From Tetradesmus obliquus (taxonomy: Eukaryota > Chlorophyta > Chlorophyceae > Sphaeropleales > Scenedesmaceae), in NCBI GenBank assembly GCA_030272155.1, contig CP126195.1, forward strand, positions 5,811,001-5,875,000: DNA of 64,000 bases. Reading direction: 5' to 3'. Under the pieces are notes generated by a model. That model saw only the letters and a list, made by a program, of their open reading frames with translations, searched no databases and was not told where the DNA came from. Positions 45,208-56,095 of the stretch are shown here, one piece after another (position 1 is the stretch's first letter; each line of letters opens with the position of its first letter). A program made the position numbers and the translations under genes.

Positions 45208-46882
45208 GCGTGGTTGAGGAAGAGGCAGCAAGAGGCAGGAAGAAGCAGGAAGAGGCAGAGAAAGAGGCACATGAAAGACATGTTACAGATACAACGCAGC
45301 AGCAGCCGCTGCTGTGCTGCAGGCAAAGAAGTGTGGGGTTTAGCGGTTGTGGAATGCGGGCTGGGTATGTACAGTGCTGGGCAGACATGGCACACCACCA
45401 GCTGGGGGAGGTGGGGGGGTGGGGGGGGGGGGCTGCCAGGGCCTGCAGACACAGGACTCGCGCGTGCGCACTGCAGGTGCTGTTGCGGGTTGTTTCAGCC
45501 CTCTTGCAGTGCCACAAACATGCATGACATACGCAAATACATTATATGTCGCTGTGCTTGCATTGCACTTTTAGACAGTGCATGCTCCAGAAGGTGTGCC
45601 AAGCCCAAGCAAGACAAGCAACATGCCCGTACTCCCTTGACTGAGGAAGACAGCTACCGTCCTTTGGTCATCGCATCTCAGGTGCTGCACATCTCAACTC
45701 AGAACCCTGAGCCATCACCAGACCCCAAAAACCTCACTTGATCTCGCCGCACCGCTCCCCCGGCTCGACGCAGCAGCGCTGCCCCACTGACAGGCTGCCT
45801 GCCTCTGCTGCCATGTAGTCCGGGCCCAGCTGCGCCGGAGGCGTGTACGGCTGGCCTGCACACGGCAAGAAAACATAACAAAACAGAGTGACGCAATCAT
45901 TACAAGCAGTAGTTGTTGTGCTGATCTGAAATTGTGCAGCAGCAGCAGCAGCAGCAGCCTCTGCAGCGGTGAGACACAGCACGAGCGCCAGCATGAACTG
46001 TGGCACCGCTACCACACCACCTAGTGTATGCACAGAGGCGCGTCACAACGCAACGTAACATAAAAGTAACATGTTACAAAGCCGTCCGCACCTCTCCGCA
46101 TGCACATCTCCTTCTCCAGTGTCCAGGTGGGGTCCTGCCGCAGCTTGTCTTCTTTGAACTTGCGGTAGGTGTTGTCGCGGGAGGAGTAATCCTCCTCGCT
46201 CATTACGTACTTGGTCACCTGCAGCATGCATGACGCATCATGGGCGGGACAGGGACACGTCAGAATGCGCCATGGGCGTGCGGCTGGTGGGAATTTGAAT
46301 GAATGCACCGATATACATGCGGTCAATTAGCATGCTTGACGCTCTGCTGAGCGGCAGTACTGCGCGGCAACGGCAGGTGGCACTGCAGTTGGCGATGCCA
46401 ATGATGAGGACACCAGCACTCACTGTGATGCTACTACTGCTGCTGCCGCTGCCGCTGCTGCTTGTCGTGGTGTTGTTTCTTCAACAGCCATTGCTGCTTG
46501 TACTGCTGGTCAGTCAGACTGGCAGGTGCTGCTGCCACTGGCAGTGCTGCCAACTGCTGATGTGCCACTACACCACTGTGCTTGCTCAACACACTGAACG
46601 TCTTTAGCGCAGCAAAGAACCCTACATTGCTGGCAAGTACAGCACAGTACAGCACATCACAGTGCGGTCAGGTACCTTGCTGACGTCCTCCAGCCAGCCT
46701 TGTGCTGACAGGGATGAGTCGTCTGTGTCAATGACATGCAACCGCCACCTGCGCACGCGTAAAAATCACAGGTGCCAAGTTGATCAGATTGACAGTTCAA
46801 AGCAAGGGTAGTGCACATGAACAGGCTCATGCAAGCAGCAGATACATGCACATGTCACATGTCAGCCCCTTAGACCTTGCGG

Positions 46883-46921
<39 letters not shown>

Positions 46922-48010
46922 GCCGCTGCCGCTGCTGCTGCCCATTGCCCATCCCTTGGCTGCAGCCGCCCCACGTCCTAGCCCAGCCCTGGCCCATGTT
47001 TGCTGTCTGATGTACTTCTCACGCGCTCCCAAAGTTGCAAAGCATTACTGCAATTGCACAAGCAGAAAGTCAAAAAAACTATAACACCCACCCGTCGCGT
47101 GGGCTGTAGTAGCCCAGCTTCCTGCTGCCCTCCTGCAGCACGTCCACCAGCCGCCCTGATTACCTTTACCTCCCTCACCTGTCTCTGTCTGCAGCCGCCC
47201 CGCATCCTGGCCCGTTCCTGGCCCTGACTTTATGGCTGCTTCACTTCTTAACACACCAGCAAAGCTGCAAGATGTTGCAGCTGCAAAACATTGCCACAAA
47301 CACAAACAAACAAGCAGAATCTTGCACAACACACCAACTCACCCGTCGCGTGGGCTGTAGTAGCCCAGCTTCCTGCTACCCTCCTGCAGCACGTCCACCA
47401 GCCGCCCCGCCTCGTCCTGCAGGTGCAGCGTCATGCTGAGCACGCTGGTGCCCGTCATGCTGTTGATCTTGGCCTTAACCGCCTCAACAGTCATCTGCAG
47501 CAGCAGGAAAGAATAGAGAAGCAAGGCTTTAGCACAGCATAGTACATCAATACAGCATGAGTGCCAGGCTACTGCTGCTGCTGCTGCTGTGGTGGAGTGA
47601 TGGAAGGGGCGACAGGTGCATGTCCGCTATCAAGGCCCCTCTGGCAATGCTGACGTTGCCGTTTATGCCTTCCACATAGACAGACAGACAAGAAACATAA
47701 ACCATTTTGGTTGCTACACCAAGACGATCACTTCTCGTCTTTCATGCATGCAGCTGATGTCACTGACTGGTGCCCCTGCTGCTGTCGCCTGGCGACCCCT
47801 GTCGTGCTGCAGCTGCTGCTGTTCTGCCACTTCATCACACCGTAAACCTACGTGCTTGTCTAGCCGAATCTCGGGGAATCGGGCCTTCAAATGGTTGTGC
47901 GTGATGAACAGCTGCACTGTGCTTTCTGCTGACTGCTGCATGGTACTTGACCCCGACACATACTCCTTCAGCGCCGATATAGTCGTGGGGGGAGCGTAAG
48001 CAGCAGCCAT
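44738..48010 (-). CDS. TBCB: Tubulin-folding cofactor B
   Basis: Six exons: 48010-47852, 47494-47343, 46748-46676, 46218-46092, 45855-45738, 44957-44738, in phase and giving 282 aa. Residues 1 to about 120 form the ubiquitin-like domain (TVQLFITHNHLKARFPEIRL; LGYYSPRDGWRLHVIDTDD). A charged linker follows (VTKYVMSEEDYSSRDNTYRK). The CAP-Gly domain lies at about 195-262: SVGQRCCVEPGERCGEIKYV, LGEGFWVGVAFDEPLGKNDG, CPPGHGGFVRPDKV. The protein ends in DEI, as TBCB does in other eukaryotes. TBCB binds alpha-tubulin after chaperonin release and acts with cofactor E in the cytosol. Start chosen at the first ATG giving a full Ubl domain. Two introns contain boundary echoes. Confidence 0.93.
44979..45014 (-). 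repeat. CTG (sense) tract near the CAP-Gly acceptor
   Basis: A run of twelve CAG units on plus (CTG in sense) starts 22 bp upstream of the CAP-Gly exon. A longer run at 45148-45206 precedes its echo copy in the same way. Confidence 0.9.
45070..45127 (-). repeat. Echo of the CAP-Gly exon start
   Basis: GTGTAG then YVGRVEGLGEGFWVGVA is repeated upstream of the true exon (from 44957), with near-identical bases for about 55 bp, and then runs into an unrelated sequence. Acceptor and phase match the true one. Confidence 0.9.
45400..45433 (+). other. G-run, possible G-quadruplex
   Basis: Plus strand reads several G-runs in close order (GGGGGAGG, TGGGGGGGTGG and a run of 13 G) inside a TBCB intron. 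It could form a quadruplex or be an assembly-sensitive homopolymer. Confidence 0.6.
47090..47250 (-). repeat. Echo of TBCB exon-2 end
   Basis: VDVLQEGSRKLGYYSPRDG plus donor (true end 47343) recurs about 245 bp downstream at 47093-47160. The flanking intron is also duplicated (CTGCAGCCGCCCC near 47190 and 46962), so a block including part of exon 2 was copied in tandem. Confidence 0.9.
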
Positions 48011-48552
48011 GTTTCCTGCCTTTATATCTAGCGTAGATGAGACAAACGCAGGAGGTGGTGCGGCGTGTACAGTATGCGGACTCGATGTGCGACGTGATGG
48101 CTATCAACAAGCACTCAAAGAACGTGATGATGTGCTCCTTTACAACGCAATCATCGCCTGCGTCAGATCCAGAGTCCTGCAAGCTCCCGCCAAATTCAAG
48201 CAGTAACATGTGACAGGCCTGCGACTCGCAGGCTGCGAGAACACTCTCGAGAGAACCGCCGTGCAGCTTCCTCGATGAATTCCCAACACTTAGCATCACA
48301 TATGCGCCTGTGCCATAAACCCTCAGCAACCAGGGCAATTGAGATACATCACCCTCCACCCTTGTGGCAGCCTGGGATGGGCTCTCAATGCGCATGCAGC
48401 ATGCCTACCTGGCATGCACTGCTGATGGACACGTGCCATGCTTGCACTGCATGGCTTGCAGCTGCCAGCTGGAGCATAGATGACGCCAAAACAACTGGTG
48501 CGTGAGAATCACAAGCTCTGCCGTGCACTACTGCCTCTGGCACAGCACGCCA
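48011..48552. other. TBCB upstream region
   Basis: No gene supported. A minus frame carries MLLLEFGGSLQDSGSDAGDD near 48130-48210, and a related TTACTGCTTGA segment lies near 48670, so an exon of an unrecognised minus gene is possible. It should include the TBCB promoter. Confidence 0.4.
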
Positions 48553-48851
48553 TCAGCACCCCACATGTGTTGTTCGTACAAGCAGCCAGTGCGCACAGCA
48601 AGGCCTGAGGCCTGTGTAGTTGGCCATGCAGCTGCTACCATCGGCAGATTGGCATGCCTCAAGCAGTAACTGACACGTGCCTCGCTGTCCTGCAAGCATG
48701 CAAGTAGTCAAAATGAAATCTCTTGACCCAAGGCCCGCGGCGCGCTGCAAAGCCTTTGCGAGCGGCCCGCAGTGTGGCACCTCATAGGACAGTCTCACCG
48801 GCTCACCAGCAGTGACGTTCACAAATGTGCACAGCCACGCGCGGCCTGCAA
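48553..48851 (-). CDS. Possible exon of an unrecognised minus-strand gene
   Basis: After an acceptor-like CTGTTGCAG at 48852, one frame reads GRAWLCTFVNVTAGEPVRLS, YEVPHCGPLAKALQRAAGLG and SRDFILTTCMLAG to a stop at 48553. It looks protein-like but matches nothing I know, and no partner exon was placed with confidence. Confidence 0.3.
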
Positions 48852-48862
48852 CAGCACAGCCA

Positions 48863-49455
48863 CAACTGGCCTGCAACTGGAAACTGGCCCGGCCAGTGCA
48901 GGGCCTGCAACAGGCCTGCAACTGGCCTGCAACTGGAAACTGGCCTGCAACATGCCTGCAATTGGCCTGCAACTGGCCTGCAACAGGCCTGCAACTGGCC
49001 TGCAACTGGCCTGCAACTGGCCTGCAACTGGCAACTGGCCTGCAACTTAGAACCGGCCTGCAACTGGGAACTGGCCTGAAACAGGCCCGCAACTGGCCTG
49101 CGACTGGCCTGCAACTGGCAACAGGCCCGCAACAGGCCTGCAACTGGCCTGCAACTGGCAACAGGCCCGTAACTGGCCTGCAACTGGCCTGCAACCAGCA
49201 ACATGCCTAGGCCTGCAACAGGCCTGCAACTGGCTTGCAACAGGCCTGCAACTGGCCTGCAACAGGCCTGCAACTGGCCTGCAACAGGCCTGCAACTGTT
49301 TAACTGGCCAGCAACTGGGGACTGGCCTGCAACAGGCCTGCAACTGGCCTGCAACCGGCCTGCAATTGGGAACCGGCCTGCAACAGGCCTAGCAACATGC
49401 CTAGGCCTGTAACAGGCAACTGGCCTGCAATCCTGCAACTGGCAACTGGCCTGCT
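48863..49455 (-). repeat. 11-12-bp acceptor-like minisatellite
   Basis: About 50 tandem units of GGCCAGTTGCA (sense minus) with small length changes fill roughly 590 bp. In sense, each unit contains TTGCAGGCC, the same bases as the acceptor junction of the possible exon directly downstream. Frames across it read AGQLQASCRP-type peptides on one strand and NWPATGLQLAC on the other; both are artefacts. Confidence 0.95.
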
Positions 49456-49523
49456 AAATACAGGGGGCCTGAAAGAAATGTGGCCTCACCTGTGCAGTGC
49501 ATGGTGTGCCCCAGTCCTACACT

Positions 49524-49665
49524 TGCCAACACAACGCGCACATGCCATGCCTAACCGTCAAACACCAGCAGTGGCAATGTTGCACACGAGGCAGCTGCCT
49601 CGTGTGCAACATTGCCACTGCTGGTGTTTGACGGTTAGGCATGACATGTGCGCGTTGTGTTGGCA
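49524..49665. repeat. 142-bp near-perfect palindrome
   Basis: Two 71-bp arms meet at GCAGCTGC (49591-49598) with no spacer. Only one position differs between arms (near 49545 and 49644). Both strands therefore read the same peptides. It would form a long hairpin as RNA and a cruciform as DNA. Confidence 0.95.
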
Positions 49666-49797
49666 CCTGTTGCAACAGTGCCCCTTGAGCACCTGCAGGC
49701 ACTGCACACACATGGCACCTGTTGCAACAGTGCCCCTTGAGCACCTGCAGGCACTGCACACACATGGCACCTGTTGCAACAGTGCCCCTTGAACACG
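49662..49797. repeat. 52-bp tandem repeat, 2.6 copies
   Basis: GGCACCTGTTGCAACAGTGC plus 32 further bases is repeated at 49662, 49714 and 49766 (last copy partial). It abuts the right end of the palindrome. Confidence 0.95.
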
Positions 49798-49819
49798 CAC
49801 CGACCAGCCTGGCATGATC

Positions 49820-50720
49820 GAGACAGCATCAGATGCCCCGATCAGCCCCTATCCTTGTCATCAGGTGCAACAAAAACGTACCGGCACCCTCCAAAGGTTG
49901 CAGGCTGCAACACAGCGCATACAGCAAGCAGTGAAAAGTACTCGATGCTGTCACAAAAATTAGCGCGCCGACAGCTCACAGCATCAGTTGTGCTTCAGCT
50001 GCGCAGCACTGTAGCAGGAAAAGCAGCAGCAGGAGAGCAAGTGCTGTGGGAAAGCAACACTGAGGATAGCCATGATGCCGTCATTGGTGCTCGGTGCAAT
50101 TTTCCCGCCACATACGCAGTCCTGTAACAACTGGTCATGGCCGGGATAATACACTGAGGCGTAACATCCACACTGCTGCAGCTGCCATGAATGTAAACCA
50201 TCCTGCAAGCTTTTCAGTGATAGACAAGCCGCTTCAGTGACAAGCATCGAGCAAGCACTGTGTGAGCAGTATTGGCGCTGCAAGATGCTGGGAACTGTCC
50301 TGAACACCACAGATGTATCAAGCATTGCCAGAGAACGGCAGCAAGTAGCAACACACCGTGTGCACACCGCCAGCCAAAGTATCGAGCGCAGCAGAAACCA
50401 AAGCCTCAAAAAAAGTCATTGAGGACCCAGGAGCAACCCGCAAAGCAACAGAGCAACAGAAGACCGGCGGTCGCTAGCAAAAGCAAAGTGTACCTGCCGT
50501 TGTGCTGCCAGCGGCCGCAGTGTCACTGGCAGCGGCAACTGCCAAAAGGGGACCCACATTGCAAGCCACATCAGCCAATCAGTGTGGGCAGAAGCAAATG
50601 AGAGGCCCCGCACGCAGCACATTGCAGAAATTCATGACTGAGACAGCATAAGATGGCCCAACAACCGCCAACCTATTGATGAGGTGCGCAACAAGCACCT
50701 GCACCCTCTGCAACACAGTA
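49820..50720 (-). other. Diverged duplicate segments, possible exons of an unknown gene
   Basis: A block around 50640-50830 (sense: TGTTGCAG then RVQVLVAHLINRLAVVGPSY) resembles 49820-49990 in order and spacing, including AAGCAGTGAAAAGTAC. A minus frame near 50000-50240 reads SLKSLQDGLHSWQLQQCGCY and LLQDCVCGGKIAPSTND. This suggests a minus-strand gene with boundary echoes, but I could not build a full coding sequence or name it. Confidence 0.3.
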
Positions 50721-50929
50721 CATATAGCAAGCAGTGAAAAGTACATGATGCTAACACCAGAAGATAAAGGGAAGTAGCTAGCTCGCAGGCTCACAGCACC
50801 AAGCTGATGCTTGCAGCAGAAGACCAAGAATAAGAATGAACAGAAGCAAGCATAACAGCAAATGGTCACTGGTAAAAGTTGAGCGACCCCGCAGTCAGCT
50901 GCATGCATGCAAGCTGCCCAAAGATACTG

Positions 50930-51640
50930 TGAGCGTAACGCCTCAATCACCATCAGCATGAAGTAAATCAACCGCAGCTGTGACCAAGGGACCGATCTGT
51001 CTGGCGAGGCATAAGCAGAACCAACAGCAAGTACAGCAGTCAATGGTCACAGCTAGCGCTAGACACGTCCTTTGTCAGCCACACACATGTCAGCTGCTCA
51101 ACACTTTGAGTGATACTGTGAGCGTAACGCCTCAATCACCATCAACATGAATTAAACCAACCGCAGCTGTGACCAAGGGACCGATCTTTCTGGCGAGGCA
51201 TAAGCACAACCAACAGCAAGTACAGCAGTGGATGGTCACAGCTGACGCTAAAAACGCCCACTGTCAGCACACACATGTCAGCTGCTCAATACTGTGAGTG
51301 TCACTGTGAGTGTAACACCTCAGTGTAACGCCTCAATCACCGTAAACATGAAGTTAATCAACCGCAGCTGTGACCAAGGGACCGATCTGTCTGGCGAGGA
51401 TAAGCACAACCAACAGCAAGTACAGCAGTGGATGGTCACATAGCTGTACAGCTAACGCTAAACACGTTCGCTGTCAGCTTCACACATGTCAGCTGCTCAA
51501 TACTGTGAGTGAAACTGCACTGTGAGTGTTAACACCTCCATCACCGTCAACATCATATGATCATACAGCAAATTGACTGCCCCGTTGACCAAGGAACCGT
51601 TTAGCAGGCACACCAGAAAAGCAACTGAAGGCAAGCACAG
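50930..51640. repeat. Long tandem repeat, unit about 190-205 bp, four copies
   Basis: Segments beginning CGCCTCAATCACCATCAACA and containing AGCTGTGACCAAGGGACCGA recur at about 50938, 51126, 51330 and 51535, the last the most diverged. Minus frames across it are hydrophobic but differ between copies. Confidence 0.85.
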
Positions 51641-52355
51641 CAAAAACATGTTACAGCTGACAGTCAGCACTCTCACTGACAACAGCCGGAGTTCTGTCAG
51701 CTGCTCAGAGATATACTCTATGCATGGAGCCGCCATTGTCAACAGTATGATGCTGTTGTTAAACCCATCATCACCTCACTTCTGCCGTCACCACAGATAG
51801 TACAGCATGCACTCGTGGAGCAATGCAAGTGTCACTTGACAGAAAGGAACAAACCGATCAGCGGGATCACTCACCCCTCACATACTGCTGATGTGTAGTC
51901 TGTGACTCGCAGCACTCTGCCACAAGGTAACAAATCCAGTGCCACAGACGGCTGACAACCCTCAAGTCATTGAGCTCGCAGATACCGACTGCAGTGTACA
52001 TGCAGCCTACTCTAGCCTTAGCTGCTGGCTACACTGGAAGTTCAGCAGTGGCACTGCCAGCAGCTGCGCAGTGCACCCTCCATGCTGTGCACCCTCCACC
52101 ATCGGATGAAAACATGCATGTTGACGGATGAAAACATGCATGTTGACGGACGCGTGTTGACGGATGAAAACATGCATGTTACCAATGTTGTGACACCACA
52201 ATGCACACCACACACCAGTCAGATAGACCCCGCACCACACCGGCCCCACCCATATCCAAAGCCTAGGTTAAACCACACACACGCATTGCATTAGTTGCAC
52301 ACTGTGCCAGCGTGCTCCAAGGGCACGTCTCAGCGTATCCGACACGGGCCGTGGC
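51641..52355. other. Gene-free stretch with short tandem repeats
   Basis: No gene supported. At 52102-52180 the unit GATGAAAACATGCATGTTGACG recurs three times, and at 52072-52100 TGCTGTGCACCCTCCA recurs twice. Other bases look unique. Confidence 0.6.
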
Positions 52356-52859
52356 TTGAAACGGGGCAACAAGTGCAATACATATGTCGGCAAGAACAGA
52401 GACGCACACACATGCTGCCAGGCTGTGCCAAAGATGTCCAAGTTGAACATCCAACAGGATGACCGTGGTGCTACACACACAGTCAATGAACCCAGCTCAA
52501 CTCCGCTGGTCCGCATAGGTATGCTCCACCGTGGGTTGGCAACCCCTATCATGCTCAACCTCGCAGGACGTTCCCGGCACCCGCTCTCTGTAACGGCATT
52601 CAACAAGCCCATACGCACAACGCGCCCTCACACCCAGCTGGTGACACCTGTCGTTGCCGCGCCAGTAGTAAAAGCAGGATCCTGGCAGCTTGGCAGGCCA
52701 GAGTTTCACGCTGGCCTCACACCTAACACCCAGTACACACCCAGGCCTGGAAAGCCCATCAACTTCCAACATACTTCAAGTAGTGTTGCTCGGAACTCAT
52801 GCTGCAGGAACTCAGCGAACACCAGCACCGAGATCCAAGGCCTGAAAGCCCATACGTAA
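52356..52859 (+). CDS. Hypothetical open frame, 167 aa
   Basis: An uninterrupted ATG frame with mixed composition and no low-complexity runs (LVTPVVAAPVVKAGSWQLG; LTPNTQYTPRPGKPINFQ). No motif recognised. An antisense frame at 52268-52618 overlaps it, so coding status is unproven. Confidence 0.3.
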   Translation: MKRGNKCNTYVGKNRDAHTCCQAVPKMSKLNIQQDDRGATHTVNEPSSTPLVRIGMLHRGLATPIMLNLAGRSRHPLSVTAFNKPIRTTRPHTQLVTPVVAAPVVKAGSWQLGRPEFHAGLTPNTQYTPRPGKPINFQHTSSSVARNSCCRNSANTSTEIQGLKAHT

Positions 52860-53347
52860 TGGTTGCTGATATGGATGCATAGTAGAAAACAAATGGCGTC
52901 CAGCCTGGCATGTGTGCATACAACCCTAATTCTGTCATATTACAACCACATGTAGCGTGGAACACTGTCTGCCCAGACCACACACATGACCTCTGGGTTA
53001 ATGCATTGCACCCGGCTAGCGTGCTTAGACGATGCCAACCCGAATCAGGGCGCAACAGCAAGTGAAGCACGTGCTGTTGTCACGTAACATGTCACCCAAC
53101 ATATCATGGCGCACAACTAACCAAGATTTTGACCATATTTTCTACGGTGCTTAACAATTCTGCAAGTGATGATGCGAGCACCAAGACAGCATCGGCATCT
53201 GGCGGCACAGCTCATGCAAGTGCGCGGCCGTACTACCGAAGATTGATGCACCCCATACATATATTAATTCTTAGAGTGATGGCACACATACATACTACTG
53301 CATGCAGCTGCACCAGAAGCAGCAACCAAGAACCTTCCAGCCAAAGC
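52860..53347. other. CCCH-gene 3' flank
   Basis: No gene seen. A TTACA on plus (TGTAA in sense) near 52940 could be the poly(A) signal of the CCCH gene, about 410 nt after its stop. Confidence 0.4.
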
Positions 53348-53909
53348 TTACCAGCCATTCCCAATCATCCAAACTGGTGCTGCTGCCGCTCTGTCCGTTG
53401 CCGGCACTGCTGCTGCCGCAGCAAAGTGCTGCACTGCAGTCTCACTCTGCGGCAGAGCCAGCTGGTAGCTGCATGCGTCGCTGCTGCAGCCATTCACAAC
53501 GATAGCGCTTGGCGCTGCTGCTGCTGCATTGGCAGCAGCAGGCAGCACACTGGCATGCATTCCCTGCCATACATTGCACAGCAGCAGCTGGTGGAGGGCC
53601 TCTTGCGACAGGCCCGCGCCAATCTGCTGGCTGCCAAACAGGTGTGCTGCATTGGAATGCCCGGCAGATGCTGCAGCCAGCGCTGCTGCTGCGGCTGCTG
53701 CTGCACTTGTTAGACCAAACTCAATCCCAGTAGCCAGCAAGCTGGCTTGGTTGCTTGCTGCTGCTGCTGCTGCAGACGGCAGCAAGTTGGCAACTTGGTG
53801 ATTGTTTGCCTGCCCGCTTAAAATCTGCGGCAATGCCAGCAGCCTCACTTGCTCCTGCAGCTGCTGCAGCTGCTGCTGCAGGCTTTCCACTGCACTGGAC
53901 ACCACAAAC

Positions 53910-53957
<48 letters not shown>

Positions 53958-54514
53958 AAGCCTGTTACCGCAGGACTGCCCGTGACAGAGAGCCCCACGG
54001 AAGCTGGCACAAACTGCAGCAGTGCAGCAGCAGGGTTGAGGGAAACAGCCAGGTGCAGTGCTGCTGGTGCTACTGCTGCCACCTGTTGCAGCATATGCTG
54101 AGGGACCAGCAGCATCTGCTGGCTGCTGATGTCGAGGCCAGCTGTAGCTGCTACTGCCGGTGCTGCTGCTGCTGCTGCTGCTGTGCATGAAGGAGAACTG
54201 CTGCTCACGGTGGAGAGCAAGGGCAGCTGCATGTGCATTAGTACCTGCTGCTGCGCTGTCAGTGTGCTTGGCGCTGCAAAACTGCAGGCCGCCCCTAGCG
54301 GCAGCAGCAGCATCTGCTGCTGCTGCTGCTGCTGCTGCTGGGAAGTGTCAGTGCAGCTCGGCTGGTTGGAACTGCAGACGGCGGGACCCTCCTGCTGCGG
54401 CTGCTGCTGCAGGGGCGGCGGCGGCGGCTGCAGCTGCTGCTGCTGCTGCTGCCACTGGGGTTTGCCGCCGGCCCGCTGCTGGCACGTGAAGCTGCTGACC
54501 ATGACAGCTGCTGT

Positions 54515-54554
<40 letters not shown>

Positions 54555-56054
54555 GTGTTGTTGAGCCGCTGCTGGCACTTGAACTTGCTGGAGATGGCTG
54601 CGCCTGCGCTCCAGCACAGCTCGGTGGGCGGCAGCCCAGCATCCAGCGGCCGCAGCTCCTGCAAGAAAAAAAGAATAAATATAAAATAATATAACATAAT
54701 ACATAATGTAATATGATAATATAATATAAAATTATATTGTTTGCACGTTTATAGTTGCAGACATGGGCAGCTCAGTGGGAGGCAGCCCAGCCTCCAGCGG
54801 CCGCAGCTCCTGCACAAAATCAAATGATAATAAAATGGTTCTGAAATGATTTCAGACGTTTCTATGCTGGAGAACATGGCAGCTATCAAGCTACCAGGGC
54901 TCTACAGTCCAGCGACCGGCATATCCGGCGAGTGGAAAACAAGCAAGCAGCCCAGCTACAGTTTTGATGCTGGCATCGAGGGGTGTTGCCGAGCCACACA
55001 TGTCACAAACTGTAAGGTTGAATCTGATTCCGTGCCACGGTGGCTCCTATGAGTTGGTGCCAGGATCCACATGTATCTATCCACTCATAACTCGCAACCT
55101 ACCTGCGGGCTGTGGGCGAAGAAGCACACAGGCCTGTCGCACTTGGAGCGAAACATGCACATCTCCGTGCGGAACCTGGCGGCGGCAGTTGCAGACACAA
55201 CATAATTGTCAAATGAATGAATGAATGAGGTACGCGTGGTGTGTCAAAACTCACCACCCGCGTAAGGTAAGGGAGGGTGTGTGTGACGCCAGAACTGTCA
55301 AGAAACGGCACGCAGACAGTGATGTGATCTAGTTGTCGCCAGTGGCTGAGGTGGCATCTGCATTTGCAGCATGGAATTGCCATGTCTGAGGTTAGATGCT
55401 GCACCGAGTCAGTGCACCAACGATGCTGATGGATTATACCGTCTTGCGTGTGCTGAGCTTGTAATTAGAAACACCAGGCACCATGCAGACAGCTCAGTGA
55501 CATCCGCAGCAACCCAACAGGTGCTGTCTGGAACTCATGCCCATTGGTGAATGCTGCTGCCGCACAGGCCTTGTGTCCTTACACTCACCGCATGGGGTAC
55601 AGCCAGTACTCAAACAGCTGTATGCAACAGAAAGTAAACGGCGACAGGGCCCAAGAGGAGTGAGTGTGACTTTAGCAGCAGGCAATGCAGCAGATGCTTC
55701 AACTGTACCACTGCTATCGCTGCTGCCAGCAGGGCTGTTCCGCTGGTGCACAAATGCACACTGTCATCACATGCGCAGCTGACGTTAATTGCCAGGGTTT
55801 CGAAAATACACGATGATGCAGGGCAGGAGATACCAGCAGAAAAGGTACTTCTGCAAGCAGAGGGTTTCCAGATGACTGAGGGGCTGGATCTAGATCAAAG
55901 CAGCAGAGCTTGCAGCAGCACGATGCTGCGTTGATCACGTTGTGGCAATGTATATACAGGCACTCATTGCTTACGTTGTGTGCGTGGGGGCACTCGTCAC
56001 CCGCGGGGCACTCCTGCCTCTGCACCATTACAATTGCAGTACAGGCGTCACCAC

Positions 56055-56095
<41 letters not shown>

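Noticed and set aside
48553-49438. Long frames of AGQLQASCRP or NWPATGLQLAC type
   Set aside because: Products of the 11-12-bp minisatellite on both strands.
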